DNA from: Parietaria judaica
Taxonomy: Eukaryota > Streptophyta > Magnoliopsida > Rosales > Urticaceae
DNA length: 64,000 nt
Assembly: GCA_954871525.1 (NCBI GenBank)
Contig: OX940865.1
Span: forward strand, 21,374,420-21,438,419
Direction: 5' to 3'
Shown here: piece after piece, positions 23,212-34,500 of the stretch
Position numbering within the stretch: the first letter of the stretch is position 1
Layout of the letters: each line of letters begins with the position of its first letter
The notes under the pieces: model-generated
The model's database searches: none
The model's input: the letters and a program-made list of their open reading frames with translations, nothing else
What the model was told of the DNA's origin: nothing
Position numbers and translations under genes: made by a program

Positions 23212-24244
23212 TAGAGGTGTCAAGTGGGCCGGGGTGGGCCGGCTCGGCCCACAACCCGTTAAGCCCGCATGTTAAACGGGGCGGGCTTGACCCGTCCCGT
23301 TCAACGTGCGGGGTGGGGCGGGTTTTGGAAAAGCCATCAAGGCCCACCCCGGCCCATGAACCCGAACCCACAACGTCACGGGGCGAGGCGGGGCGAGCTT
23401 TTTACGAGTCGGATTTAGTGGGCTTTTACGAGTCAAATAATGAAATTGATTAGCAAGTTATGAAATTGATTAGCGAATTATAACTTGAAAGTTTAAAATT
23501 AATGAACGTTGAATTGATTCGTTAATTTCAAGATGTAGAGGTTAAATAGCTAGTATGATAGTGATAATTGAATAATAAAATGATAATAAGTGATTTTGAA
23601 ATTAATTATTGAATATAAAATTAGAATAGTGATTTATGAATGTGGCCATTAATCATTAATTGTAAAGTTGAAACTAGTAAATTAAGAATATGCTTTATAC
23701 ATGAAATTAATCGATGTTGTAATTGATCAATTCACTCTCAAACTAAAATTAAAATCAAATAATGCAAATTGATTAGCAAATTTTGATTAATAAAGTTAAA
23801 ATTTAATTAAAAAATTTAAGAGCTACATTATGTAGAATATATATACAAAATAAATTAATAGATCATGTAATATAAAGATAATTTTTAATTTCTATAACAA
23901 TCGAATATTTAGAGTAATTTTTTATAACATTTTTATTAGTATAAGTATTACAACTTAATAGTTTTTTTAATTTAAAAATATGGTTTATGTGGGCTTTTAA
24001 ACGGGACGGGGCGAGTTGGCCACGGGGCGGGTTTATGTGGGCTTCGGGACGGGGCGAGGCGGACTTTTGAACGGGGCGAGGCGGGTTCGGGGCGGGCCTA
24101 GAAAAGCATAGCCCAGCCTGACCCTTTTGATAGGGGCGGGCCTAGCCCGGCCCACAGAAAAACGAGGCGGGGCGGGGTGAACTCGCTTTTTTTACGAATC
24201 GGGACGGGTGGGCCTAGGCCGGCCCGGCCCACTTGACACCTCTA
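23212..24244. mobile_element. Non-autonomous hAT-type element, about 1.03 kb
   Basis: The termini are inverted repeats: TAGAGGTGTCAAGTGGGCCG at 23,212, and the same sequence read on the minus strand from 24,244. Both ends are loaded with GGCCC/GGGCC and CGGGGCG motifs for about 200 bp, while the core is AT-rich and non-coding. The flanks ATTACATG and ATTTACAT are similar but not a perfect 8-bp duplication. The TAGRGGTGTCAA end is one I associate with plant hAT elements. No transposase remnant is visible. Confidence 0.75.
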
Positions 24245-25509
24245 ATTTACATATGTGAGTTTGATAAACAAATAAATAAATAAGTGGTTTAAAGTCCTAG
24301 ATGAATTCTATGAGAATTGATATCTAAACAGGGAAAAAATTGCTCTAAAGAAATATAGGTCCCACATGGAATAAGAATAACAATTTGAGAGATAAAGTTT
24401 ATCAAAAACACGTTATTTTTCTTCTTTTGTGTATTTCTAATTTTATCAAATAGTTTTATAAAAAAAAAATTAAAATTATTCTTTGAAAATGAAAATATTT
24501 GTGGGAATTCTTTTTTATTAAAATATATGTAGATATAAGATAAAACTCAATTTTTGACAAAGACCGTTTAACAAACCGTTCGGGCTCGTCGTCATAGGTT
24601 TTGAAACCATTCGGGCTCGTCGTCTTAAGTTTTGAATTTTGTTGCTATTTGCAACTTCTCTCAATGTCGCTTTTGTCAAGAATATATCTTCAAATCATAA
24701 ATAAAATTTTCTTGAATATGTCATGAAATAATTAAGAAATAATTTAGTTTATATAATTTGTTATATTTCTTATGTTAAATGAATGTTCATTTAGACTGCA
24801 ATTGACTTAACTAACACATGGTGTAGTAAGATACCGAATTATTATGTTCAATCAATACTGAACTTAAATTAATATATGAGAATCTTATAATCTGTAACTC
24901 AATCATATCTAGAATATGGTAACGGTAACTCGATCAAAGTCATAGTCGTGTCCAAACGCTATCAAGTGCTAGAAAAATTATTCACATGAGACGGGATTTA
25001 ACTAATTCAAGAAAGTATCTAAAACCGTTATTGTAAACTTGAAGTACGGTTTTGTAAAACCGTTGGTTAAGAGAGTTCTTTGTGTTTTTGTTTTTTAAAC
25101 TTACTTCTGTCCAATGTATAACACGGTGTTTAATCCAACGATTACAAAATCAAATTTCTCATTACATCTCTACCATTGTGATTATATTATATATATAGCG
25201 ATTTTACAGGATATAATTGTACACACACTTGCATATTCAAATTTCGTCTATATAATATCATCAACAAATTCAGAAAGCAATACATGAACAATAGGCACTC
25301 AACAAAATAGTACAACTTAAAAATTAATTCCTAAAACTATCTCAAAAATCACTCACGTTTTTTTTATTATTATTTCAGCACCAAAAAATGGAACAACTAA
25401 CATAGGGCACATATATATACACATTTCTCAAAAATTATATCTGCTGATCAGGCTTCCTTACCTGAAAAACATTAACCAACAATATATATATATAAATAAT
25501 AGTGGTTAT
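24245..25509. other. Intergenic, no gene seen
   Basis: This is AT-rich, with one local duplication of about 32 bp at roughly 24,569-24,636 (CATTCGGGCTCGTCGTC type). The right part is the 3' flank of the calmodulin-binding protein gene. Confidence 0.5.
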
Positions 25510-28500
25510 TCAGGCTCTACCGCTTGGCGTGACGGTCTCGAAAGCCTCGACAAGAAGCTGAACTTTTCGTTTCCTCGCCGGAGTGAGCCTCGCAACAGCC
25601 TGTTGGAGCGCGTGGTCAACCATCCACTCCTCTGCGCGCTTTCTCTCCTCCATTTCCTGCCTCCTGAGGTTTACTTTCTCGGCGTCCGAGATAGCTTCTG
25701 GCTCAAGAAACCTCGGCGGTCTAGGGTTGAACCCTTTTGACCCCTCCAGTGCCTTGATGAACCTCTTCAGCAGGATCATCTTCTTCAGGTTGCTCCAGTT
25801 TCGAGAAATCGGCTTCGTCGACGGGCTCTCTTGCTTCTCCTTTGTGCTCTCAGCGGTTGAAGTTCCCAGTTCTGAGCTGAATTGCGCCCTTTCATTTGAG
25901 ATTGCCAGATCTGCGCTAAATTGCACTTTTTCGCTTGAAACTGACGATTCCGAGCTTAATTGCACTCTTTCACCTGAAACTGATGGTTTCGTGCTAAATT
26001 GCGCTTTTTCGCTGGAAACTGACAATTCCAAGCTTAATTGCCTTCTTTCACCTGAAACTAATGGTTTCGGGGTAAATTGAGCTTTTTCGCTTAAAACTGA
26101 TGATTCTGAGCTTAATTGCGCTCTTTCACCTGAAACTGGCGATTCTGTGCTAAATTGCGCTCTTTCACCTGAAACTGACGGCTTCGTGCTAAATTGCGCT
26201 TGTTCACTCAAAATTGACGGTTCCGAGTTAAATTGCACTCTTTCACCTGAAACTGACGGCTCTGTTAGTACTCTTTCACCAAAAACTGACAGTTGTGAGC
26301 TTAATCCCGCTTTTTCTAGTGAGATTTTTTCGGCCGGAGGCTCATCGTCACTGCCCGTACCACTTGTTGACTGGCCATCTTGCAGAGTTTCTTCACTTTC
26401 AGGAAGAATGATCTCATCAATGGCCTTCTCTATGAGCTTTATGGCCTCGATCCGCCGAAGAATAGCTTTCTCATTTTTTGTAGTGTTGTCTTTGTCGCTC
26501 GGGGCTCGAGTTTTCTCGGTGTTTTCCGTTGTTTTTGCATCCGGTTCATCAATGCTTGACACCATATGCATGTAAACGAATCCCCAGAGTTTCATGTAAG
26601 ACTGTTTTCCAAACTGCGCATCTTCTTCTCCGACTGTAACCGAGCATTGAATTGGCTTAATCTCTGGAGCTGGACAATCGGGTTTCTCCGCTTTGTACGA
26701 CGAATCAACAGCTTCTTTGGCCAATTGAGCCTTACTGTCGTCTAGAGCTTCATGACAACCGCTTAAAGTTTCTCCCGAGTTCATCCTCCGATCTTGGCGA
26801 AAATTGCTGACTAGTCCCTGAAACAATGATTTTCCAGCAAAGGAACTTCGGCTATCTTCTTCATCAGCTTCTATCCCTTTCTCGCCGCTTTGGGCTACCA
26901 AACAACTTTCCGACCGAACAGGCTCTCCTTGAGAGCAATCTTTCAGACCAAAACTCGGGCTAAGACTATCTTGTTGAGGTAGAACAGATTCGAAAGCCAT
27001 TACAAGCATCGCAACTCTTTGTCGTTGAGCCGGTTCAAGTTTAGAGACGACTTTCTGGAGAGCAAAGTCGAGCATCCACTCTGAAGCATTTTTCCGTTCT
27101 TCCGAAGTCTGACGCCTCAGATTAACCCTCTCTACCTCGGCCTCGGGTTCTAACGGAAGATACCTCGGAATCGCTCTGCTGATCCTCTTCACCTCTTCCA
27201 TTGCCTTCACGAAACGTTTCAGAATGAAGATCTTCTTCAGCCTACTCCAGCTCTTTGAAACTTTTGTCTCCGTCGTTTTTGTTTCCTTGGGTGTGAGTTC
27301 CTGAATTTCTGGGAGTAGGATCTCGTCGAACGCTTGTTGTACAAGCTTGATAGCGTCGATTTGCTGGCTTTCGGTGACTGCTTCATCAATTATGGATTTC
27401 GATTCTCCAACTTCTTGTTCTGTATTATTGGGGTTCGGGTTTTCGGTTCCTCCCACCGTGTGCTTGTACATCAACCGCCACATTTTACGGTACTTTTGAT
27501 CCTTTAGCTCTGTTCTTTGTGAAACTCTGTGTTCGGGCTCTAAGTTTTCCTTCTCTTTTTTTATATCGTTCGCTTCTTCGTTCTCCAGCGCGCTTAGTGA
27601 CTCGGAGGAGGACCGTTTTTCTCTTCTTCTCACCATAATTTCTTCTAGCAATTCATTGTTTCCCACGGCTTCCGCACACATCTCGCTCTTAATTACATTT
27701 TCACTATCGCTATAAACCGACACTTCAACGACGCTTTTCGCTTCTTCTCCTTCCACCGGACCGTTGTTCTTAGCTTTTCGAGACCGATTTTCCCGAAACT
27801 TGGCACGATCTTGAGCTGCCTTGCCCCGCTCATTCCTCAACAAACGCCGCCGAATTGATATCAAACGCTGCAAAGGAGGCGCGCTTCTATGACGGTGGCC
27901 GTGGAGAGAGCAATAGCTGAACGGACAGACTTTCATGTCCGGATTCACTTCACAATCACCGTGCTGAATTTGCAGTGTGCTGTCAAACTTAGAGCCCTTT
28001 AGGGTCGAAGAGCATGTCGCCTTTTCCACACCCTCTTCTGAAGGGGCAATAACCTCATGTTTCTCCATCAAAAGCTGCTTGGATTTGGCTGACAGAGACA
28101 CCCTCAAAGGCCTCAAACTAGCTTTCCTGGTCAAAGCCTTTCCCGAGAGTGACTTTGACTGAGTTGACTTCCTTTTGGTTCTATTATCAGCATTATTGCT
28201 CGAACTATGCCCGGAATCCGGCACAGATGACTTCTGTTTTTTGCTAGAAGTTCTAATTAAAGTTCTGGTAGCCTTCTTAAAGCTGGATCTTCTAGACAAT
28301 AATGGCGCCGATTTCTAAAATAATAGCGAAAAAATAAAAATAAAAAAAGTCGGTGATTAATCTTAACGATTCAAAGGGGTTTAAGAGGTTATTAGTGCTT
28401 GAACTTTGAAGGGCTTACCTGCGAAATATCCGATCTTGATGAAGATGTTGAAAATGGCGTACTAAGGCTTTCGGTATCAGTCTGTTCAGGGTCGATAATA

Positions 28501-28649
28501 ATGTTTCCGGGCTTCGGTTTTGGCCTTCTTGTGGATGGTTTTGAGCTCGGAGATTTGGATAGCTTCATTGATCTGATCTTATTCAGTTTCTTCTTCATGC
28601 TCTTTAAATCTTGTTCATCTCTGCTCTTATAATTTTGCTCAGACTCCAT
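25510..28649 (-). CDS. Plant calmodulin-binding protein, PICBP-like
   Basis: Two exons (28,649-28,419 and 28,314-25,510) joined in phase 0 give 1,011 aa. Family members bind Ca2+-calmodulin and are linked to stress signalling. Residues 1-77 are Lys/Ser-rich (KKLNKIRSMKLSKSPSSK). A Cys/His block CPFSYCSLHGHRH lies at about 207-219. The protein then carries the same module twice: KMWRLMYKH or KLWGFVYMHM, AIKLVQQAFDEILLPE or AIKLIEKAIDEIILPE, and a calmodulin-binding domain. The domains lie at about 432-523 (WSRLKKIFILKRF...VNLRRQ...LVMAFESVLP) and 916-1007 (WSNLKKMILLKRF...VNLRRQ...LVEAFETVTP). Between the second pair lies an 11-unit tandem repeat (about 753-893). The open frames on the opposite strand here are shadows of that repeat. 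A leader intron (about 28,656-29,555) is likely. Confidence 0.9.
25867..26289 (-). repeat. 39-nt tandem repeat inside the PICBP-like gene
   Basis: About eleven units of 13 codons encode variants of SVSGERAQFSTEP (S-V-S-(G/S)-E-(R/K)-x-Q-(F/L)-S). The period is exactly 39 nt, so the reading frame is kept. Units alternate between GER- and SEK-type, which hints at a 78-nt higher-order unit. The units are diverged but recognisable. Such arrays often vary in copy number between individuals. Confidence 0.9.
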
Positions 28650-29556
28650 GCTTTTCTGAACAGTTTCAGTGATAATGTATACAAAGTTTTCTATTATTTC
28701 TTCCGGAATCCGAGTGCAGGGAGATATTCGGCTGTAATATACAGAAGAAACTCTATGAAGACTGCATATTCTTTGTAGCTAAACCAACTATAAAGTATAA
28801 TTTTTGGGGCAGTACAATCCCGTTGTTTGTTTATCATGGGTTAAGTACATAATGTTACGATACATGTGACCCGTAGGTACCTAATTTGAATGCTAAAGGA
28901 AACTTACGGAGCCACATAAACTATAACATTGAGTACTTAACCAGTGATAAACAGCTCAAAACACTACTTAATGGGTACTTATGGCGCAAATATCCACAAA
29001 TATCAGTTTGATCAATATATAATGACTACGGAATTGAGTGTCTTAAACTTAATCACAAAAGTAATTAATGGCGTACACTTACTTTTGAATACTACATTGT
29101 CACCCAGATACTGGTTAAGTGAAAATGTAAGATACAATAGAAAGTTGTTTTAGAATAATAGAAAATCCAAAATTAATCCAAAACAATTCGGCAGAAGTAT
29201 TGAAAGCACCGTATAACTCATATTTCATCGAGAAATTGCTGGTGTAAGTACTAAACTGCTCCGGTGACAACAACTCAACTACTTACGCCGCTAATTCCTC
29301 TATTTTATTTGAAGTTCATTTCAATAAGATCAAAATTTTCATCCCAAATCCGGCATAATTTTAAGAGTTTAGACTAATCAGGACATAATGACTCAAATCC
29401 TCCACGAATTCATCACAAGCAGCTTGAATAAATTCTGACTACATCGAGATTCAAATCAAGTTCTTGGTACAATTCAATGATCTGACTTCAATAACGCACA
29501 TAATCTCACAATTCAATGATCTAAAATTTATGGCAAATTATAATCGTAAGCTTACC
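28650..29556 (-). other. Leader intron of the PICBP-like gene
   Basis: Going upstream of the ATG at 28,649, the minus strand shows CTGTTCAG (acceptor, intron end at 28,656) and CCACCG|GTAAGC (donor at 29,555). A GC-richer first leader exon of about 300 bp would lie at 29,556-29,880. The splice sites are inferred from consensus only. Confidence 0.5.
28829..28952. mobile_element. Short MITE with 30-bp inverted ends, 124 bp
   Basis: The left end GTTTATCATGGGTTAAGTAC is mirrored at the right by GTTTATCACTGGTTAAGTAC read on the minus strand. The interior is non-coding. It lies inside the proposed leader intron. I did not resolve a target duplication. Confidence 0.6.
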
Positions 29557-29862
29557 GGTGGTTAGATCACGAATTGATTGCAGATTTTTTTCACAAGACC
29601 GAACTCTCCGATCTCCGGCGACCTCACCGGCGACTATTGCCGCCGAATCCGGTGGTTCTGGACCCTGCCGGGCCCAATGACGGCGTCTTCTCAGCCGGAT
29701 TCAGCTGTACAAGAAGCGAGTCCCCAGAAGTTCCGGTGAGCTTTCAGGCCTGCAACTTCCGATTGAGAATCAGTAAGCTCAGGCTCGTTTCTTCGCGATC
29801 GGAACTCCGTCAAGAAGGTAGAGATGAGTTCACAGAGCTCAGGAGTTGAAGAAAATGGCTGC

Positions 29863-29884
29863 AGAGAGAGAGAGAGAGAGAGAG
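29863..29884. repeat. AG/CT microsatellite in PICBP-like leader
   Basis: Eleven AG units appear as a CT run on the coding strand, at the 5' end of the proposed leader exon. CT-rich leaders are common in plant genes. Confidence 0.8.
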
Positions 29885-29889
29885 AAGTT

Positions 29890-30718
29890 GACGTGGGTTT
29901 TGCTGTATGAAAGAAGATCTTTACACCGAAAATAAAGCAAAGAGATATTGAAAAATGATTTTACAAATTATATTAAAATATAGAGATATATTATATATTA
30001 ATATTATCGGTATAAGTACCTAATATTTATACCAGTGTGATTGCATATTTTTAATCACTTTCTTTAGCTGCAATATTACTGAGAGGCCATAAAACGGCGT
30101 CAATGTTTTTTGAACTCGAGATTTATGCACGGCTCAAGCTTGATAAAAGCTCGATATAGGCAAACACGCCGGTGGATCTATGTTGAGTCCAAAAAGAAGT
30201 CTACTTCCTCTCAAAATTTTAAAAAATATTCAAAGTATACCCAAATATATGATATTATTTGGGTATTATTGTTGCAAAAATATGCATATCAATACACTTA
30301 GTTGAAATTAGATACTTATGCAGTTGAAATTAGATACTTATGCTTTAAATATTTCTTATATAGATGTGAGGAAAAGTGTAAAATAGGAAGTCAAAGTCAA
30401 GAGGAACAACATGTCAACATTATTGCTGACAGCCACAATTTTCATTTCTTTTCCGATTCCTTTTGGGACGCGGGACGCCACTATTGAATTACCAATATCC
30501 TAAACTTTTATCATATTTCTTTTATTTACCAAACAAGATTGTATCTCATTTAAATTTATATATATTGAGAAAGTTAGGTTTAGTTTGTTGTAAAAAATTA
30601 TAATTAAATTAGTGGGATTAAGATAAAAATTTATATAACTTACATTAAAAAAAAATTGAATCACAAATGTACTAAAACAAATTTTAAGGGGGGATTTGAA
30701 CCCCCACCCAGTAAGTTG
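29890..30718. other. Intergenic; tRNA-like fragment at the right end
   Basis: This is AT-rich and includes a 22-bp tandem duplication (30,301-30,343). At 30,692-30,702 the minus strand reads GGTTCAAATCC, a perfect Pol III B box. A possible A-box-like TGGCCCGCAGCTGG lies beyond the hAT insertion at about 31,540. Together they suggest an old tRNA-derived SINE that the hAT element split. Confidence 0.4.
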
Positions 30719-31520
30719 TAGAGCTGCGGACCACGACGTCGCGACTCGTCGCAGTCAAAATCGCGGAAAGCGCGAAACACAGCGTCGCGACGGGTTGCGA
30801 TTTCCTGCATCGCGAGTCATCGCGGGGGAGTTGGAAAAAAATGCAGCGGCATATGTTCCTATTTGTTTCCGATGTTTAATTTTATTTGTTTTTACCCTAA
30901 TTTAATCATCAAACTTTATCAATTATTTCAAATTTATATTTAAATATTTTTATTAATATTTATTAATAGTAAGTTTGATTAATATGTTAGCTTTTAAATT
31001 TTTAACATATTAATAAGTTTGATTTATACGTTAGTTTTAAATTTGTAACATATTAATAAAGTTTTATTTATACGTTAGTTTTTAACATATTAATAAATTT
31101 GTTGGTGAGGAAATGAGGGTGGGAGAGGTGGTATTCATGGGATTTGAGGAGAGAGTTGGGTGGATGAATAATTATTGAGGTGGGTGAAGTGGGTGAATAA
31201 AGTAAGGGTAAAAATATTGGAATTTGAAATTTTAGGGTTGAAATTCGAGTAAAGTGGGTAAAAATTGTGGTTGGGTAATAAATTTCGGGTGAAAAAGTGT
31301 GTTACTATTGCCACAAACAAACACACCACACAGATTGATGACGTGGCACAATCCTAGCCGTCCAAAGCCATCACGCGGATCGCCACGCTAGGCGTCGCGA
31401 TTAACACACGCGTCGCGATTCATCGCGACTTACACCCGCGCGTCGCGACGAGTCGCGATTCCTTGTAAGTCGTCGCAACGAGTCGCGACTTGGTGTCAGT
31501 CGTCGCCACCCGCAACTCTA
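30719..31520. mobile_element. Non-autonomous hAT element, 802 bp
   Basis: A perfect 8-bp target duplication GTAAGTTG flanks it (30,711-30,718 and 31,521-31,528). The inverted ends start TAGAGCTGCGG and TAGAGTTGCGG. Both subterminal regions carry many TCGCGAC/GTCGCGA repeats, likely transposase-binding sites. Its interior matches the larger element at 62,310 on both sides: the GTTTCCRATGTTTAATTTTA block on the left and the GTTGGTGAGGAAATGAGGG to TTTCGGGTGAAAAA block on the right. The coding part is missing, so this is an internal deletion derivative of that family. Confidence 0.92.
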
Positions 31521-34500
31521 GTAAGTTGTACATCCCCAGCTGCGGGCCAGTTCCGAATTTTACCATCTTAGTTATTAAAAAATCTTGAAATCTGATTTCA
31601 ATTTTTCTAAAAGAAAAAGTCTTTAGACCAATCTCCTTCAAATGGAATAAAAATAAATAAAACTATAAACTAATTTGAATACTAAATAAAATAATGAAAC
31701 CCGGATTGTAATGCATTCCGAAATTCCGATTTCAATCTTAGAAAAAAAAATTCATTGATTTAACAGCTTGAGATGGTTATATTTATTTCTTTCTTTATTT
31801 CTTATGCTATATACGACAACGTATTGACTTGACAAAAACAAAGTCGTATGTAGTGACCAAAGCTCGTTAGTTGAGATTTTTCAATGAATTTCACTCGCGA
31901 ATAAAATAAATTGTTAGTGACGTATTGGCTTTTGGAGTTCTTTAAAATAATTTTTATGTTAAGAGTTACTGTTGAGTATTGACTTACTGAAAAATTCATA
32001 ACTTTTTTCTCTTTAATTATAAAGATTTGCTTTGAATATTGTAATTATGGTACGCAACATGCGTAGATGTAATATACTCGAAGCCTTTTTTTTTTTTTTA
32101 AATTTAGTCGTGAAACAAATCAAAACTAATTTATCTATAATTTCGACAGATAATAATATAGGACACTCATTATTGGGACTTATCGAATCTATTTTCCACC
32201 GACTAATTATATATTGGATAATAAAATAAAATAAAATAAAACATGATCAATAAAAAGATGACTCGTATAGAAAAACGCGTTTGACAATTGAGTGGGTCCC
32301 ACGTTAAACTTATGTCTTACGATCTTGATTGAAACAGTGTCGTTTTTTGACAAATACCAATTATCAAGATATAAAATAAAATAAAAAGTGTTTGCGAATG
32401 CAGTGTTTTAGAATTTTCCTTCTTATTTTCTCTCACGTGTACCCAAGACTCTTGTAAAAACAAAAAAATTGTTTGCGAATGCAATGTTTTAGAGTGTTAT
32501 GTAATATATTACTCTTTATTATTATAATTATTATTATTTATTTATAATTCGCTCTTAAAATTGTTGGAGCATGTTGAGACGTATTATCTTGTTAGAGACA
32601 CATCAATCGACTTCAACAAGACTACCTCGAACAGGCACCAAGAGTGTTGCGAGCGTGTGTGTGCGTGTGCGTGTGATATGCCCCGCAACCCTACAATTTT
32701 TAAAGTATTGCCATATTATCTTATTGGAATATCCTAAGTATGTTCTTATTAGCTATTACTTATCATACTTATTTATGTTTACATGTAATGAACTTCATTG
32801 CATGTATATATATACATATTAATTCTTATATATAATTAATTGAAGTTAAAAAAAAAATAAAGGTAGCTGTCAAGTACCCTTTGTATAGTTAAGTAAGTGA
32901 TCACAATTCACAAGTCAACTCGTTTACAATGTTTCGTAAAAAAAAAAAAAAAAAAAAAAAAACTCGTTTACAATGTCGTTTTCGTTTACCAATTTAAACA
33001 GTCTCTACATAAAATATACTTATCATCAATAGAATGAGACTTTTAATTGATTACAATTTCTTAATATATTGTTGTCTACTTTTATTTATTATATTGTATG
33101 TAGTGTACATCATATGGCCCAAAAAATATTGTTTGGAATCAAAGACAGGAATTAAAATCATTAATTGGCAATGGGCTTTTTTCATTACTTGACAAAGCCC
33201 GTTTATTAAATCACAAAGCCCGACAACTAAATTCCTTTATTGAGAAGCCCAATTCCTAAAACCGGTCTACAAATAAATTGGAGACTAAAAAAATCTTGAA
33301 CTAATATTCGCATTTGAATAATTATTTACTACATCATTGCTTATTTATATGCTGCACAAAACTGAGATTCCACTTTTTATTTTTGTGCCTATGCAATTTT
33401 TTTAAATGTAAAATTACTATGTCACACTTCTAATTCTATACTTTTGTCTCATCAAGTACCTATGATTTTGGACGTAATTGATAGAGTTTTGGTCAAATTA
33501 ATGACTTGACTTGCTTTTAATGGATAATACACACGCATGTATTTCTAGATATTGGTGATCTTCTGCCATAATCAATATACCATTTGAACGTACAAATAAT
33601 ATATATATATTAGTGTTAAGAGAAGGCGCAATAGAATCTCAATCTCTCTCAATAGTCGTTGAAATACGAAGACGATAATAATTGAAACACGATGCAATTT
33701 TAGCGTAGAAAAACCTCCAAACAGAGTAAAAAACCACGGGACCCGTAAGCCGCTTAAAATCCACTATAATCAAGAGTGAGTTACAACGAAGTCTTCCATA
33801 AATAAAACTAGAAGCATAATGCATATATCATCATCATCAAGATCGAACACGAATCTCGGATTACAACAACAAGCAAGAGAAGAATTTGTGAAAAACGTTT
33901 TCACAAATTAGCCACTGGTTTCCATTTCTCAGACCGACCTAGAAAGGTGCAAACCACATCTTTACCGATCAAAACATACCTCTATATTTTAGAAACATTC
34001 TGTCCAATGATCACAACGATCAACCGGTAAACGAATGCGCAATGACGGTTTCCTAAGGGTCAACGAAACTTGGCGGGAACCGCGAAATTACACTCTTTCT
34101 CTTTCTCTTGTTCACTCTGCACTTCTTCATCTCATCTAAATCATTTATGACCTAGGCTTCATGGACTGGATACATGGACCAATGAGTAAAAATAACCCAC
34201 ATGATTGAGCCTCCAAAATAACATAGATACCCCGACAATTATACATCCAAAATAATATCATACACGTATAAATAATAATATCCAACGATAAATTCGAGTA
34301 ACTTCTCAACAACGACTAGTCAAGCACGAAGCCCATTTGGTTAAGAATCTTATTTAATTAATAATTAATGTATATCATCATTCAATTATATTGTTTTAAA
34401 AAACTTAAAAAACACAAAACTGAAACAATGCACGTATAATTATATAGATATAAAGCAAGTGGATGAATGACATGTTATTTTCTACGATATGGGCACTTTT

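Noticed and set aside
25583..26575. Two long plus-strand frames (165 and 142 aa) opposite the PICBP-like gene
   Set aside because: They are the reverse strand of the 39-nt repeat array, kept open by its in-frame period, and encode repetitive low-complexity sequence.
29574..29849. Plus-strand 91-aa frame near 29.7 kb
   Set aside because: The region is better explained as the GC-rich leader exon of the minus-strand PICBP-like gene; the peptide has no family features.
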